Shown here: one piece after another, positions 1 to 5,918 of the stretch | Position numbering within the stretch: the stretch's first letter is position 1 | Layout: every line of letters begins with the position of its first letter | Origin: a virus | DNA: 36,672 bases | IMG/VR virus record: IMGVR_UViG_3300032116_000634 | Coordinates: 1-36,672 of that record | Strand: one strand, 5' to 3' | Position numbers and translations under genes: made by a program | Notes under the pieces: generated by a model | What the model saw: the letters and a program-made list of their open reading frames with translations, nothing else | Told to the model about the DNA's origin: nothing | Database searches by the model: none

Positions 1-84
1 GCACCTGAACGTGGTGTTCGCCCCGTATGCGGACGGGGGCTGAGTGCCCCCGTCCGACTGGGTGGATGGCTTCTTTTTCGCCAT
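1..84 (-). CDS. Zinc-ribbon protein, N-terminal part (crosses circular junction)
   Basis: These 28 codons are the start of a gene that runs off the left edge. The ATG at 84 lies 2 nt after the TAA of the gene at 87-692. The reading begins MAKKKPSTQ and ends TTFRC exactly at base 1. The first 8 bases of the window repeat as its last 8. When that repeat is merged, the frame continues at 36664 as PKCKNKVTVHVPL and stops at 36566, giving 60 residues. The joined product has a CxxC pair (RCPKC), then ACLQH, which looks like a small zinc ribbon. Function is unknown. It sits in the leftward operon. Confidence 0.75.
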   Translation of the reverse strand, partial: MAKKKPSTQSDGGTQPPSAYGANTTFRC

Positions 85-86
85 GG

Positions 87-692
87 TTATTCACCGTCCT
101 TTTCGGTCTGCTCAATCGCATACGCCACACATTTGGTGACCAGCGACACCCAGCGCTCGGGCATGGAATCCAAGGTGCCACTCACGTCGGTCTGCCCACG
201 GAGTTCCGCATACTTTTGCAGGTACTCAAATTCCTCCTGCGTGATTACGCCACCCATCAACCCCAACGACACCGCCGATGCAAGCATCCGTGACACAGCC
301 ACCGATTCCCTGGCGGACTTGTGCATCACATGGACGATGTATTCGTAGAAGTTCATCGGCAGGTCGTGGTTCTCGCCGTCATATTCGTGGGTGTCGGGAT
401 TCGTGCCAGACACAATCACCACATCGCCACGAAGTTCACGTCCAAACAGTGTGGACGCAGTGGCATTGAACGGCAAGTCCAAAATCAGCCCCTCGTCGTG
501 GATGTATCCGACCATCACGAACGACGACATGTCGTCCTCGTTGACGGCTCGCATGGTGACGGCATCAAACACACCGCCAACCTTGGATTGGATTTCGTCC
601 ACAGTGGAAGCGTTGCTTCCACCCAACAGGAACGTATATGGTTCCTGGGCAATATCGGCAGGTAACACTGCCGCCATTGTCATTCCGTACAT
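87..692 (-). CDS. DUF3846-like protein
   Basis: 201 residues. Roughly residues 45-95 resemble the DUF3846 fold common in phage and plasmid early regions: an acidic stretch, GYIHDEGLILDLPFN, then a GDVVIVSG ending. The remaining 100 residues are mostly helical and unassigned. The function of DUF3846 proteins is unknown. The start at 692 follows a strong AGGAGGT site, which is itself folded into a hairpin (696-710) just downstream of a hammerhead ribozyme (722-784). Translation may therefore depend on opening that hairpin or on RNA cleavage. The family assignment rests on pattern recall only. Confidence 0.7.
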   Translation of the reverse strand: MYGMTMAAVLPADIAQEPYTFLLGGSNASTVDEIQSKVGGVFDAVTMRAVNEDDMSSFVMVGYIHDEGLILDLPFNATASTLFGRELRGDVVIVSGTNPDTHEYDGENHDLPMNFYEYIVHVMHKSARESVAVSRMLASAVSLGLMGGVITQEEFEYLQKYAELRGQTDVSGTLDSMPERWVSLVTKCVAYAIEQTEKDGE

Positions 693-695
693 TAC

Positions 696-710
696 ACACC
701 TCCTAGGTGT
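696..710 (-). promoter_or_regulatory. Hairpin trapping the ribosome binding site
   Basis: On the minus strand ACACCT pairs with AGGTGT around an AGG loop, so the AGGAGGT Shine-Dalgarno of the gene starting at 692 is half loop, half stem. The same architecture at 4027-4041 has CAACCT pairing with AGGTTG. The outer pairs differ but stay complementary, which supports a selected RNA hairpin. Confidence 0.7.
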
Positions 711-721
711 AAGTCTGTGCT

Positions 722-784
722 GGACTCGTCAGCACGAGCATTTACTCGTGGACACGGGGAAGCGGATTCCCCCGTGTTTCGTCC
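722..784 (-). ncRNA. Hammerhead ribozyme, type II (copy 1)
   Basis: All core elements are present in order on the minus strand: helix II 5' strand GGAC (784-781), GAAA, helix III CACGGGG/CCCCGTG closed by a loop, the A15.1-U16.1 pair, C17, helix I CACGAG/CTCGTG with loop TAAATG, the core CTGACGA, and helix II 3' strand GTCC (725-722). Helix II is the open helix, which defines type II. Predicted cleavage is 3' of GTC, between bases 751 and 750. The first G of GGAC is the last base of the TAG stop of the gene at 784-1068. The 3' product would begin 58 nt upstream of the start codon at 692. Confidence 0.93.
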
Positions 785-1068
785 TAGAAAGGGACTCGCT
801 CAATGATTTGGGTGTCAATATGGACAACCTCGGACATGAGTTCCGCCCAATCGTCATCCTGCATCCAATCCTCGTACTCGTCCTCCGCCATCTCCAACAG
901 GTACTGTGTACCCGCAGCCGACAGACGCACAGCGCCACCCAAACTCGGGTGACCCTCCTGGACAAGCAACGTGCCATCATCCAGCGATGCAGGAATCACG
1001 ACACGTTTCCGTACGGGGACGTGAACCACCACGTCAATCTCAACTTCGTATTCGTTTACAACATTCAT
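784..1068 (-). CDS. Hypothetical acidic protein
   Basis: 94 residues, unrecognised. It starts with an alternating hydrophobic stretch (YEVEIDVVVHVPVRKRVVIP) that suggests beta strands. A strongly acidic segment around EMAEDEYEDWMQDDDW follows. The ATG at 1068 follows GGAGGT at a normal distance (GGAGGTTAGGTCATG). Its TAG stop is the first element of hammerhead copy 1, so the end of this gene and the ribozyme are fused. A promoter-like TTGACA lies about 50 nt upstream. Confidence 0.75.
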   Translation of the reverse strand: MNVVNEYEVEIDVVVHVPVRKRVVIPASLDDGTLLVQEGHPSLGGAVRLSAAGTQYLLEMAEDEYEDWMQDDDWAELMSEVVHIDTQIIERVPF

Positions 1069-1091
1069 GACCTAACCTCCGTTTCGTTTAC

Positions 1092-1122
1092 AGTATACAA
1101 TCTCGTCATTACCTTTTGTCAA
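1092..1122 (-). promoter_or_regulatory. Promoter-like sequence, leftward
   Basis: Minus strand: TTGACA at 1122-1117, then TGTATACT. The -10 could be TGTATA with a 17-nt spacer or TATACT with a 19-nt spacer. It lies just upstream of the gene starting at 1068 and overlaps the end of the gene at 1109-1285. It could give extra transcription of the ribozyme-linked genes. This is a sequence match only. Confidence 0.5.
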
Positions 1123-1285
1123 CTACGTTGTCTGCCAGCCACACCCCAAAAGGTGCCCAACACACAACAGCACAACCAGCCACAAACAGCCACGCCCAAA
1201 AATGCGTAGGCACACCCATGCTGAACAGCAACAGCGTAGCCAGTAACCCCAGGGCAAACATCAGCGAACCCGTGAACAGTTTCAT
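1109..1285 (-). CDS. Small membrane protein
   Basis: 58 residues (MKLFTGSLMFALGLLATLL...). Two hydrophobic segments (about residues 5-22 and 28-46) suggest two membrane passes with a short charged tail (NVVDKR). The ATG at 1285 was chosen because GGAGG lies 10 nt upstream; a GTG at 1291 is a weaker alternative. The start sits just after the TGA of the preceding gene. Function is unknown, and a holin role cannot be claimed from this. Confidence 0.6.
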   Translation of the reverse strand: MKLFTGSLMFALGLLATLLLFSMGVPTHFWAWLFVAGCAVVCWAPFGVWLADNVVDKR

Positions 1286-1287
1286 AA

Positions 1288-1470
1288 TCACTTCACCTCC
1301 TCATAGTAATCGTCAACCTCAACACGGTAATCATGCGCAAGCACAGGGTCTAGCGCATCATGCACCAACGTCATCGCAATTTCGGCTGACTCCAATACAG
1401 AGCCGTCCATCTCATCCATGTGCATCACCACACTCACTGTGACGACATGCGTTTTCTTTTTCGCATTCAT
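1288..1470 (-). CDS. Hypothetical small protein
   Basis: 60 residues, unrecognised: a basic start (MNAKKKTHVVTVSVV), then an acidic body ending VEVDDYYEEVK. The start at 1470 abuts the TAA of the gene at 1470-1649, with a GGTGAGGTG stretch as the possible ribosome site. It is part of a run of tightly packed small genes downstream of the AAA+/vWA-like pair. Its function is unknown. Confidence 0.6.
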   Translation of the reverse strand: MNAKKKTHVVTVSVVMHMDEMDGSVLESAEIAMTLVHDALDPVLAHDYRVEVDDYYEEVK

Positions 1471-1649
1471 TATTTCACCTCACCTTTCAGTTCGTCTACG
1501 TCCACCCACACACCGCCTTCCTTGTGTGCACCCAACGGACGCACCAAAACACGGTTGTTCGTGAAGTCCAGTGCGGTGACAACCCATGTCGTCGCACCCC
1601 GTAGATTCCGATAAAACATCGCACCAATCTGTATATCCATAATATTCAT
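1470..1649 (-). CDS. Hypothetical small beta-rich protein
   Basis: 59 residues, MNIMDIQIGAMFY..., predicted largely beta (TTWVVTALDFTNNRVLVRPLG), resembling a small SH3- or KOW-like barrel only in general pattern. The ATG at 1649 was chosen over an upstream in-frame start at 1697 because AGGAGGT lies at the right distance (AGGAGGTGGGGAAATG) and the longer form would overlap the preceding gene. It overlaps that gene's end by a few bases. Function is unknown. Confidence 0.65.
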   Translation of the reverse strand: MNIMDIQIGAMFYRNLRGATTWVVTALDFTNNRVLVRPLGAHKEGGVWVDVDELKGEVK

Positions 1650-1840
1650 TTCCCCACCTCCTGTGTGAAGAACTCTCGTAATGTATGTGTAACGCACTCA
1701 CTAGCCATTTCCATGCTGATGTGCAGGTCGCTGTTGATGCGTTGCATACGCACCGACAGCAACTCCTGCCCATGTACCGAAACATGCACCAGCGTGTTTC
1801 GGGATTCCGTCGGTGGAACATCCACCATTATGTGTTTCAT
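1646..1840 (-). CDS. Hypothetical small protein
   Basis: 64 residues beginning MKHIMVDVPPTESRN. The ATG at 1840 lies 2 nt past the stop of the vWA-like gene, so it is probably translationally coupled. An upstream in-frame start would overlap that gene by almost 100 nt and was rejected. The product is a short beta-like N-terminus followed by a helical segment with several Met, Ser and Glu residues. No family was recognised. Confidence 0.55.
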   Translation of the reverse strand: MKHIMVDVPPTESRNTLVHVSVHGQELLSVRMQRINSDLHISMEMASECVTHTLREFFTQEVGK

Positions 1841-1842
1841 AT

Positions 1843-2679
1843 TCACAGCAACCCCAATCCCGTAATCGTTTGACACACCCACTCCACAGGGTCGGACATC
1901 ATCAGCCCAGCACCGTGTTCCGTGCGCTCCATGCACACATCAGGCTGCTGCTGACGAGCGAACCGCATTTTCGTGGACGACCCATAACTGCCACCCGCGA
2001 ATGCGCCGATTGCCTTGTGGCAGTCGGACATTTCACGAACCGCGAACGTCAACCGTCGCAACATGGACGGATGAGCCAGGGTGAACATCAACGCATCCAC
2101 GTCCATCGGGTCACGAGCATCATGCAACTTGACGACCGTCGTATGGATTTTGTCCCGTGAACCCGTCACCGACGTTTCACCGTACACTTCACACGACACA
2201 CCCAATTTCGTGAGTGAGTCAATCAGTGCCAGCAACGCGGAACCGCGCTTCAGGAAATGGTCAACACTGTGTCCAGCATTGGCACCATAATCCACGAAGA
2301 TTCGCACAACCCGACCCATACGTTCGCACGGCTCGGTTGCGAATTCCAGCATGCACTCAGGCTCGCCAGTCATGTAGCGCCCCATGTCCACGATGGAACC
2401 CGAAACGCTGTAGTTCGCAATCTGTGCAAAGTCAATCCGCTCACCGATTTTCTCAGTCAGCGAATTCATCAGCCGTTCCACATTGGGTCGCACATCATGC
2501 CACCCGTGCCGTGCCAACGTCGCTGCTTGTGCGAACGAATCCGTCATCGTGAAGTCCCGCCCGTTCTTATCGGACGAACCGAACTCAGGATTCGTTTCCG
2601 CATAGCGAATCATCTCGCCAAGCGAATCAAACGAATCCATAAAGATTCGTTCAGTGCCCTGTGTGAATTGCGTTTTCAT
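1843..2679 (-). CDS. vWA-like (DUF7192-like) partner of the AAA+ ATPase
   Basis: 278 residues. The middle segment VVRIFVDYGANAGHSVDHFL, followed by a helix and SCEVYGET, has the strand-turn-helix layout of a von Willebrand A domain. The usual metal-binding DxSxS is degenerate (DYGAN). It lies 49 nt after an AAA+ ATPase gene of MoxR/CbbQ type. Such ATPases are known to work with vWA proteins as metal-insertion or complex-remodelling chaperones, so a joint role is inferred. The start at 2679 follows GGAGGT inside a perfect 7-bp hairpin. The vWA assignment is tentative. Confidence 0.65.
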   Translation of the reverse strand: MKTQFTQGTERIFMDSFDSLGEMIRYAETNPEFGSSDKNGRDFTMTDSFAQAATLARHGWHDVRPNVERLMNSLTEKIGERIDFAQIANYSVSGSIVDMGRYMTGEPECMLEFATEPCERMGRVVRIFVDYGANAGHSVDHFLKRGSALLALIDSLTKLGVSCEVYGETSVTGSRDKIHTTVVKLHDARDPMDVDALMFTLAHPSMLRRLTFAVREMSDCHKAIGAFAGGSYGSSTKMRFARQQQPDVCMERTEHGAGLMMSDPVEWVCQTITGLGLL

Positions 2680-2697
2680 TTTGACCTCCAGTCAAAA
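2679..2697 (-). promoter_or_regulatory. Hairpin holding the ribosome binding site
   Basis: Minus strand TTTTGAC pairs with GTCAAAA around the loop TGGAG, placing the Shine-Dalgarno core in the loop and its GGT in the stem. The last paired A is the first base of the ATG at 2679. The hairpin at 4292-4306 has the same loop and inner GAC/GTC pairs with a different outer stem. Confidence 0.65.
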
Positions 2698-2728
2698 TCG
2701 TAGTGAATATGGACGATTCCAGCCAGCA

Positions 2729-4021
2729 TCACAAAGTGATGCCAGCGAGAATCTTCTCACGTTGGTCAGCCGTCGCACCCTTCAGGACGCGCATCTCCAT
2801 GGCATCAGCCATGGACAACCCAGCCAGGATGAGTTTCGCACCACTGACGGTGGCACGGGGTGACACAATCACCCGCAACCCATGTTCAGCGACATTGCGA
2901 CGTGCCCCAAGCACCGCTGTATACCAGCGCTTAGCCGTCGCCTCGTCCAGTCCGACCGAATTCAGCATATGCTGTTCCAGGTCGGTGTCCAAGTCCACTG
3001 GCACCATGGCGAACCTGTCCAGAAACGCCTTGTCAATCGGATTCCGACCAACATATTCGGCAGTGGCACCGTTCCCAAACGTGTTCGCTGCTGCCATCGC
3101 AACGAACCCCTCATGTCGGCGCACCATCCCATCGGGGAATGCCATCACACCGTTCGCCAGTGCCGAATTCAGCACATTCAGAACGTTCGGATTACCGTTG
3201 TCCACCTCATCCAACAGGAACACGCCACCATGCTCAAAAACCTCACGGAACGGAGTGCGCACCGTTTTCCCACTGGCATCCGTGAACCCCACAAGCGACG
3301 CTTCCGACGTTTGTGCAGTGACCGACTTGGATGCGAACGACAAGCCCAAGGCTTGCGCCACATTCTCAGCGATAGTGGATTTTCCAGTGCCAGCAGCACC
3401 GACCATATAGACATGCTCACCGATGCCGACCGCTTTCACGATGTCGTCAAACCGTGCATGCTGCTTCCCGTGCAGTTTCACAGTCGGACGCTGTGCGATG
3501 GTGATATGCCGAACCTGGGGTGCCACGTTGGCAATCATATTCGTCACTTCGTGACGGAACCCCGTGAACGTTTCCGAAACCGAATCGTCAACGATTCGGC
3601 GCACCTTGTCAGCGTCAATCGCCGCCTCATATTCAGACAGTGCAGTGTTCACTGCATCGGTCACGATTCCCGTGACGATGGAATCCAACCCACCAACCGA
3701 CGGTGCCACCTTAGTGGCAACAGGGGCGACGACAGGTCCCGACACCGTAGGTGCAGTCGTTGTCGTTGCAACCTGCGGTTCAGCGGTTGACGTGAACCTG
3801 CAAGCCTGACGAATTGCCTGCAGCAATTCCAGACGGCTGAAATGCATCGGCGGACGACCGACGAATTGCACCTTGGCTCGCTTCGCAAGGGCAATTAGTT
3901 CCACCTTGGTCAGTGCATTCCATCCCACAGGGATGGATTGGATGACCCCGTTCACAGTCAGTATGACCGTTTCATCGTGGGAATTCATAGAGTGAATTCC
4001 CCGTGCTTTTTGTGCGGACAT
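2729..4021 (-). CDS. AAA+ ATPase, MoxR/CbbQ type
   Basis: 430 residues. The N-terminal 180 residues are a variable helical region with a Pro/Val/Thr linker. The AAA+ core follows: Walker A GAAGTGKST (about residue 215), Walker B VFLLDEVD (about 275), sensor-1 region AANTFG (about 315) and arginine-finger region DKAFLDRF (about 335). The family couples ATP hydrolysis to remodelling of protein complexes, usually with a vWA partner, here the next gene. The start at 4021 follows an AGGAGGT site trapped in a hairpin and lies about 60 nt downstream of the cleavage site of hammerhead copy 2. Its role in the phage is unknown. Confidence 0.88.
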   Translation of the reverse strand: MSAQKARGIHSMNSHDETVILTVNGVIQSIPVGWNALTKVELIALAKRAKVQFVGRPPMHFSRLELLQAIRQACRFTSTAEPQVATTTTAPTVSGPVVAPVATKVAPSVGGLDSIVTGIVTDAVNTALSEYEAAIDADKVRRIVDDSVSETFTGFRHEVTNMIANVAPQVRHITIAQRPTVKLHGKQHARFDDIVKAVGIGEHVYMVGAAGTGKSTIAENVAQALGLSFASKSVTAQTSEASLVGFTDASGKTVRTPFREVFEHGGVFLLDEVDNGNPNVLNVLNSALANGVMAFPDGMVRRHEGFVAMAAANTFGNGATAEYVGRNPIDKAFLDRFAMVPVDLDTDLEQHMLNSVGLDEATAKRWYTAVLGARRNVAEHGLRVIVSPRATVSGAKLILAGLSMADAMEMRVLKGATADQREKILAGITL

Positions 4022-4026
4022 AGCAA

Positions 4027-4041
4027 CAACCTCCTAGGTTG
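4027..4041 (-). promoter_or_regulatory. Hairpin trapping the ribosome binding site
   Basis: Minus strand CAACCT pairs with AGGTTG around loop AGG, burying the AGGAGGT site of the ATPase gene. It is the counterpart of 696-710 with compensating base changes. Both hairpins begin 11 nt after the end of a hammerhead ribozyme. Confidence 0.7.
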
Positions 4042-4052
4042 CAAGTCAATCT

Positions 4053-4111
4053 GGACTCATCAGGTACCGTTTCACGGTACGACACGGCACCAACGGTGCC
4101 GTGTTTCGTCC
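4053..4111 (-). ncRNA. Hammerhead ribozyme, type II (copy 2)
   Basis: Minus-strand order: helix II GGAC (4111-4108), GAAA, helix III CACGGCACC/GGTGCCGTG with loop GTT, the A15.1-U16.1 pair, C17, helix I GTACCGT/ACGGTAC with loop GAA, core CTGATGA, and helix II GTCC (4056-4053). Every required core base is present. Predicted cleavage is between 4081 and 4080. As in copy 1, the TAG stop of the upstream gene supplies the first G. Helices I and III differ in sequence from copy 1 but keep pairing. Confidence 0.93.
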
Positions 4112-4290
4112 TACTTTGCTTCGCAAGCAGCCAAAAACTTCTCACGGTCAAACCGTGCATTATCTGCAACGAAAACGTCGCACAAATGCTCAGCCACCCA
4201 ACGAACAGTCTCCTGTTCGTTCACATGCTGGCTCATGCTCATGACCGATGCCAAAGCATCGGCAATTGCCACATAATCTTTCCGCGTCAT
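4111..4290 (-). CDS. Small conserved phage protein (MTRKDY type)
   Basis: 59 residues, MTRKDYVAIADALASVMSMS..., mainly helical. The N-terminal MTRKDY/F pattern recurs in many short phage proteins of unknown function. The ATG at 4290 follows GGAGGT at a normal distance; the site sits in a hairpin (4292-4306). The TAG stop overlaps the first base of hammerhead copy 2. The gene lies directly after the structured RNA region, so its message may carry that RNA as a leader. Confidence 0.8.
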   Translation of the reverse strand: MTRKDYVAIADALASVMSMSQHVNEQETVRWVAEHLCDVFVADNARFDREKFLAACEAK

Positions 4291-4291
4291 A

Positions 4292-4306
4292 ATGACCTCC
4301 AGTCAT
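4292..4306 (-). promoter_or_regulatory. Hairpin holding the ribosome binding site
   Basis: Minus strand ATGAC pairs with GTCAT around loop TGGAG, immediately 5' of the start at 4290. It belongs to the same loop family as 2679-2697. Confidence 0.6.
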
Positions 4307-4311
4307 TCATC

Positions 4312-4333
4312 ATATGTGCCATATCGGATGATA
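4312..4333 (-). other. Nine-bp hairpin without a U tract
   Basis: Minus strand TGCCATATC pairs with GATATGGCA around ATCC. It separates the structured RNA from the small gene at 4111-4290. No T run follows, so it is not a standard terminator. It may be a processing or stability hairpin at the 3' end of the RNA. Confidence 0.55.
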
Positions 4334-4342
4334 TGGCATCGT

Positions 4343-4775
4343 GGTACAGGTGGAGTCGAACCACCCCCAAACGGTATGCGACCACCGTGCAATTTCGCAC
4401 GATGCGACCTCCGTACAATATCGCATCCGAGAACCCGATTCCGTCGTCGTAGACGGCTTACGTTGTACCTGCCATTACCGACGACTAGTCGGTACATCAT
4501 CCGTGCCGTTGTCTTACCCCGAAGGGGCAGACCATACTCCCGACACGGCGGATGTAATCCTACTCAACCGCCGTACCCCTAGGTCGCAGGGCGATTCATG
4601 CCTCGCCGACTGCTGGCAACCGTTGCAACCGTTGCCCACCCCTCATCACCACCCTTGTGGATTGCCTCGGGGCACCGTGACGCTTTCGGGACATCCCGTC
4701 GCCGTGGTCATCGGCGGACTGTATGTGCAGTCCTCACAATTCACCGCCGTTTTGTCTCGGTCGGTGATTCGTTGC
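4343..4775 (-). ncRNA. Candidate large structured noncoding RNA
   Basis: About 430 nt without a convincing gene, downstream of a TTGACA promoter. Minus-strand stems include GGACTG/CAGTCC, GGCGA/TCGCC, ACGGCGG/CCGCCGT, an 8-bp stem 4541-4548 with 4501-4508 enclosing a C(TTCG)G hairpin, ACCGAC/GTCGGT, CCGTC/GACGG, and two near-identical hairpins (4377-4399, 4403-4425). The 3' part has a tRNA-like T arm (GGTGG TTCGACT CCACC, 4349-4365). It is enclosed by a 6-bp stem GGTACA/TGTACC (4464-4469 with 4343-4348). The density of stems and a T-loop recalls the large ornate phage RNAs GOLLD and ROOL, but no consensus could be matched. Ends are approximate. Confidence 0.5.
4377..4425 (-). repeat. Two near-identical hairpins, 26-nt period
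   Basis: Copies at 4377-4399 and 4403-4425 match at 20 of 23 positions. Each has a TGCGA/TCGCA stem enclosing a 13-nt loop of pattern ATTGyACGGwGG on the minus strand. They lie within the candidate structured RNA. Confidence 0.75.
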
Positions 4776-4780
4776 CCCAT

Positions 4781-4810
4781 ACCGTAAAGCACCGACCCAC
4801 CGTTTGTCAA
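4781..4810 (-). promoter_or_regulatory. Leftward promoter before the structured RNA
   Basis: Minus strand: perfect -35 TTGACA (4810-4805), 18-nt spacer, and -10-like TACGGT (4786-4781). A start near 4774 would produce the structured RNA and read on into 4111-4290, both ribozymes and the AAA+/vWA genes. Confidence 0.55.
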
Positions 4811-4970
4811 CCACCAATCACACACCGAATTTTCACCCGTGTTTTGCACGCATAATGCGCACCGAAAATTACGCGCCAATTCCGCATGTTGGCAAAACCC
4901 GCCCCAACCCCATACCCGACCAACCCTCGCCCCACCCGTTCAGGCATGCGGCGCACGCATGGTTCGCGTG

Positions 4971-5040
4971 ATTATAGCCGACCATTTTTTTTTGGGGCAG
5001 GGCATTATGGTTTTCTGTATAATTATTCACGAACATGAAT
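4971..5040. promoter_or_regulatory. Promoter- and operator-like motifs in a gene-free stretch
   Basis: Minus-strand TATAAT at 4976-4971, preceded by nine As and no good -35. Plus-strand TATAAT at 5018-5023, followed at once by the inverted repeat ATTCA-CGAACA-TGAAT (5025-5040). The rest of 4811-5200 holds no convincing gene. It has GC-rich hairpins such as ACCCC-CAG-GGGGT near 5155 and GGGTG-CA-CACCC near 5085. Which strand is transcribed here cannot be decided. Confidence 0.35.
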
Positions 5041-5200
5041 GGTCACGCGCACTGCCACGGGCTGGCATGGGGGTGCCTAGGGGGGTGCACACCCGTCATG
5101 CGTGTATGATTCTTATTGCCAAGGGCGAGGGCACCCAAAATATATTCGGGGATACCCCCAGGGGGTGTTTTGATGGGTCCCTGGCGTTATATATTTTTTA

Positions 5201-5518
5201 TTATGAGCCTTTTATCCAGCGTTGGTTGCGGGGTTGTGCTGTTTTGCTGGGGTCCCATTTTTTGTTGGCTGCCCACCATGCTGCACTGAGTTTGCCGCGG
5301 GCGATGTTTTTGGCGTGTCGTGACTCGAATGCTTTGCGTTGTCCAGCGGTTTGGTTTGTTTTTACGCCTTGCTGTCCGAAGCGGATTGTTTTGATTTGGT
5401 CGCCTACTTTGGCGACTACAATATGTGATTTGGTGGGGTGGTTGGGTGTGCGTTTGGGTTTGTTGTAGCCGCTTACGCCTGCTCGTGTTAGTCGTGGGTC
5501 GCGTTTTGGTGCTGCCAT
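5201..5518 (-). CDS. DUF6321-like basic phage protein
   Basis: 105 residues, very basic. MAAPKRDPRLTRAGVSGYNK, then SHIVVAKVGDQIKTIRFGQQGV, then RKAFESRHAKNIARGKLSAAWWA match my memory of DUF6321, a family widespread in uncultured phage contigs, often next to DUF5872 and DUF6496 genes as here. Function is unknown; nucleic-acid binding is an inference from the charge. It lies 1 nt after the preceding stop, in an operon with 5520-5918. Confidence 0.8.
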   Translation of the reverse strand: MAAPKRDPRLTRAGVSGYNKPKRTPNHPTKSHIVVAKVGDQIKTIRFGQQGVKTNQTAGQRKAFESRHAKNIARGKLSAAWWAANKKWDPSKTAQPRNQRWIKGS

Positions 5519-5519
5519 A

Positions 5520-5918
5520 TTATTTTCCTTTGCGGGCTGTGCGCCCAGCCGTTTTTGCGGCGGGCGTGTTGGCTACGAACTGTTTGCCTTGACGGGATGC
5601 CTTTAGTTTTTTGCGGTTTGTCGCCGCCTTTTGGGCTGGCGACAATTTTCCCCAGGCTTTGTCTGGCAGATAGCGGGTTGTGCCGCTGTCGCGGATGGCG
5701 GGTTTGCGGTCAGACGTACGCCACTTTTCACCAGTCCACTTGCTCAGTGACTTTTGTGCCGACGTTTTGCTGCCGCTGTACCCGCCACCCGCTTTCTCGT
5801 AGCGTTGTGCCGCGATTTGTGCTTTGCGGGCAGACCACTGTCCCGCTTTGCCGCCCTTTGTGCCTGCCTTGACGGCGGCGACAATACGCTTGCGCAGAGC
5901 GGGGTTAGTGTATGCCAT
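5520..5918 (-). CDS. DUF5872-like basic protein
   Basis: 132 residues. The pattern YTNPALRKRIVAAVKAG, QWSARKAQIAAQRYEKAGGGY, KSLSKWTGEKWRTSD and GTTRYLPDKAWGKLSPAQK is what I recall as DUF5872, found in phages and also in large eukaryotic viruses. Its molecular role is not established. The start at 5918 overlaps the stop of the preceding gene by one base. The Lys/Arg-rich C-terminus ends TAGRTARKGK. Confidence 0.82.
   Translation of the reverse strand: MAYTNPALRKRIVAAVKAGTKGGKAGQWSARKAQIAAQRYEKAGGGYSGSKTSAQKSLSKWTGEKWRTSDRKPAIRDSGTTRYLPDKAWGKLSPAQKAATNRKKLKASRQGKQFVANTPAAKTAGRTARKGK

Noticed and set aside
592-620. GGACGAAA on the minus strand as a third ribozyme
   Set aside because: No helix III hairpin and no CTGANGA follow; it is coding sequence of the DUF3846-like gene.
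391-1209. 272-residue rightward frame
   Set aside because: Runs antisense through two leftward genes and the ribozyme; no ribosome site and biased shadow composition.
4343-4469. tRNA gene on the minus strand
   Set aside because: There is a good T arm and a 6-bp closing stem, but no D arm, no 7-nt anticodon loop with a T33, and the span of 127 nt is too long; described as part of a structured RNA instead.
4343-4780. tmRNA
   Set aside because: No tag reading frame ending in an Ala-Leu-Ala-Ala type sequence and no 5' tmRNA signature that pairs with the 3' end.
4646-4879. Cys-containing 77-residue frame, minus strand
   Set aside because: Starts with TTG without a ribosome site, contains the promoter TTGACA inside, and overlaps the dense RNA stems; composition of the C-terminal part looks random.
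5018-5023. Plus-strand TATAAT as a firm promoter
   Set aside because: No acceptable -35 and transcription would run antisense to known genes; kept only as a weak motif.
4839-5468. 209-residue rightward frame
   Set aside because: Opposes a well-supported leftward gene, no ribosome site, low-complexity Cys/Trp-rich translation typical of a shadow frame.
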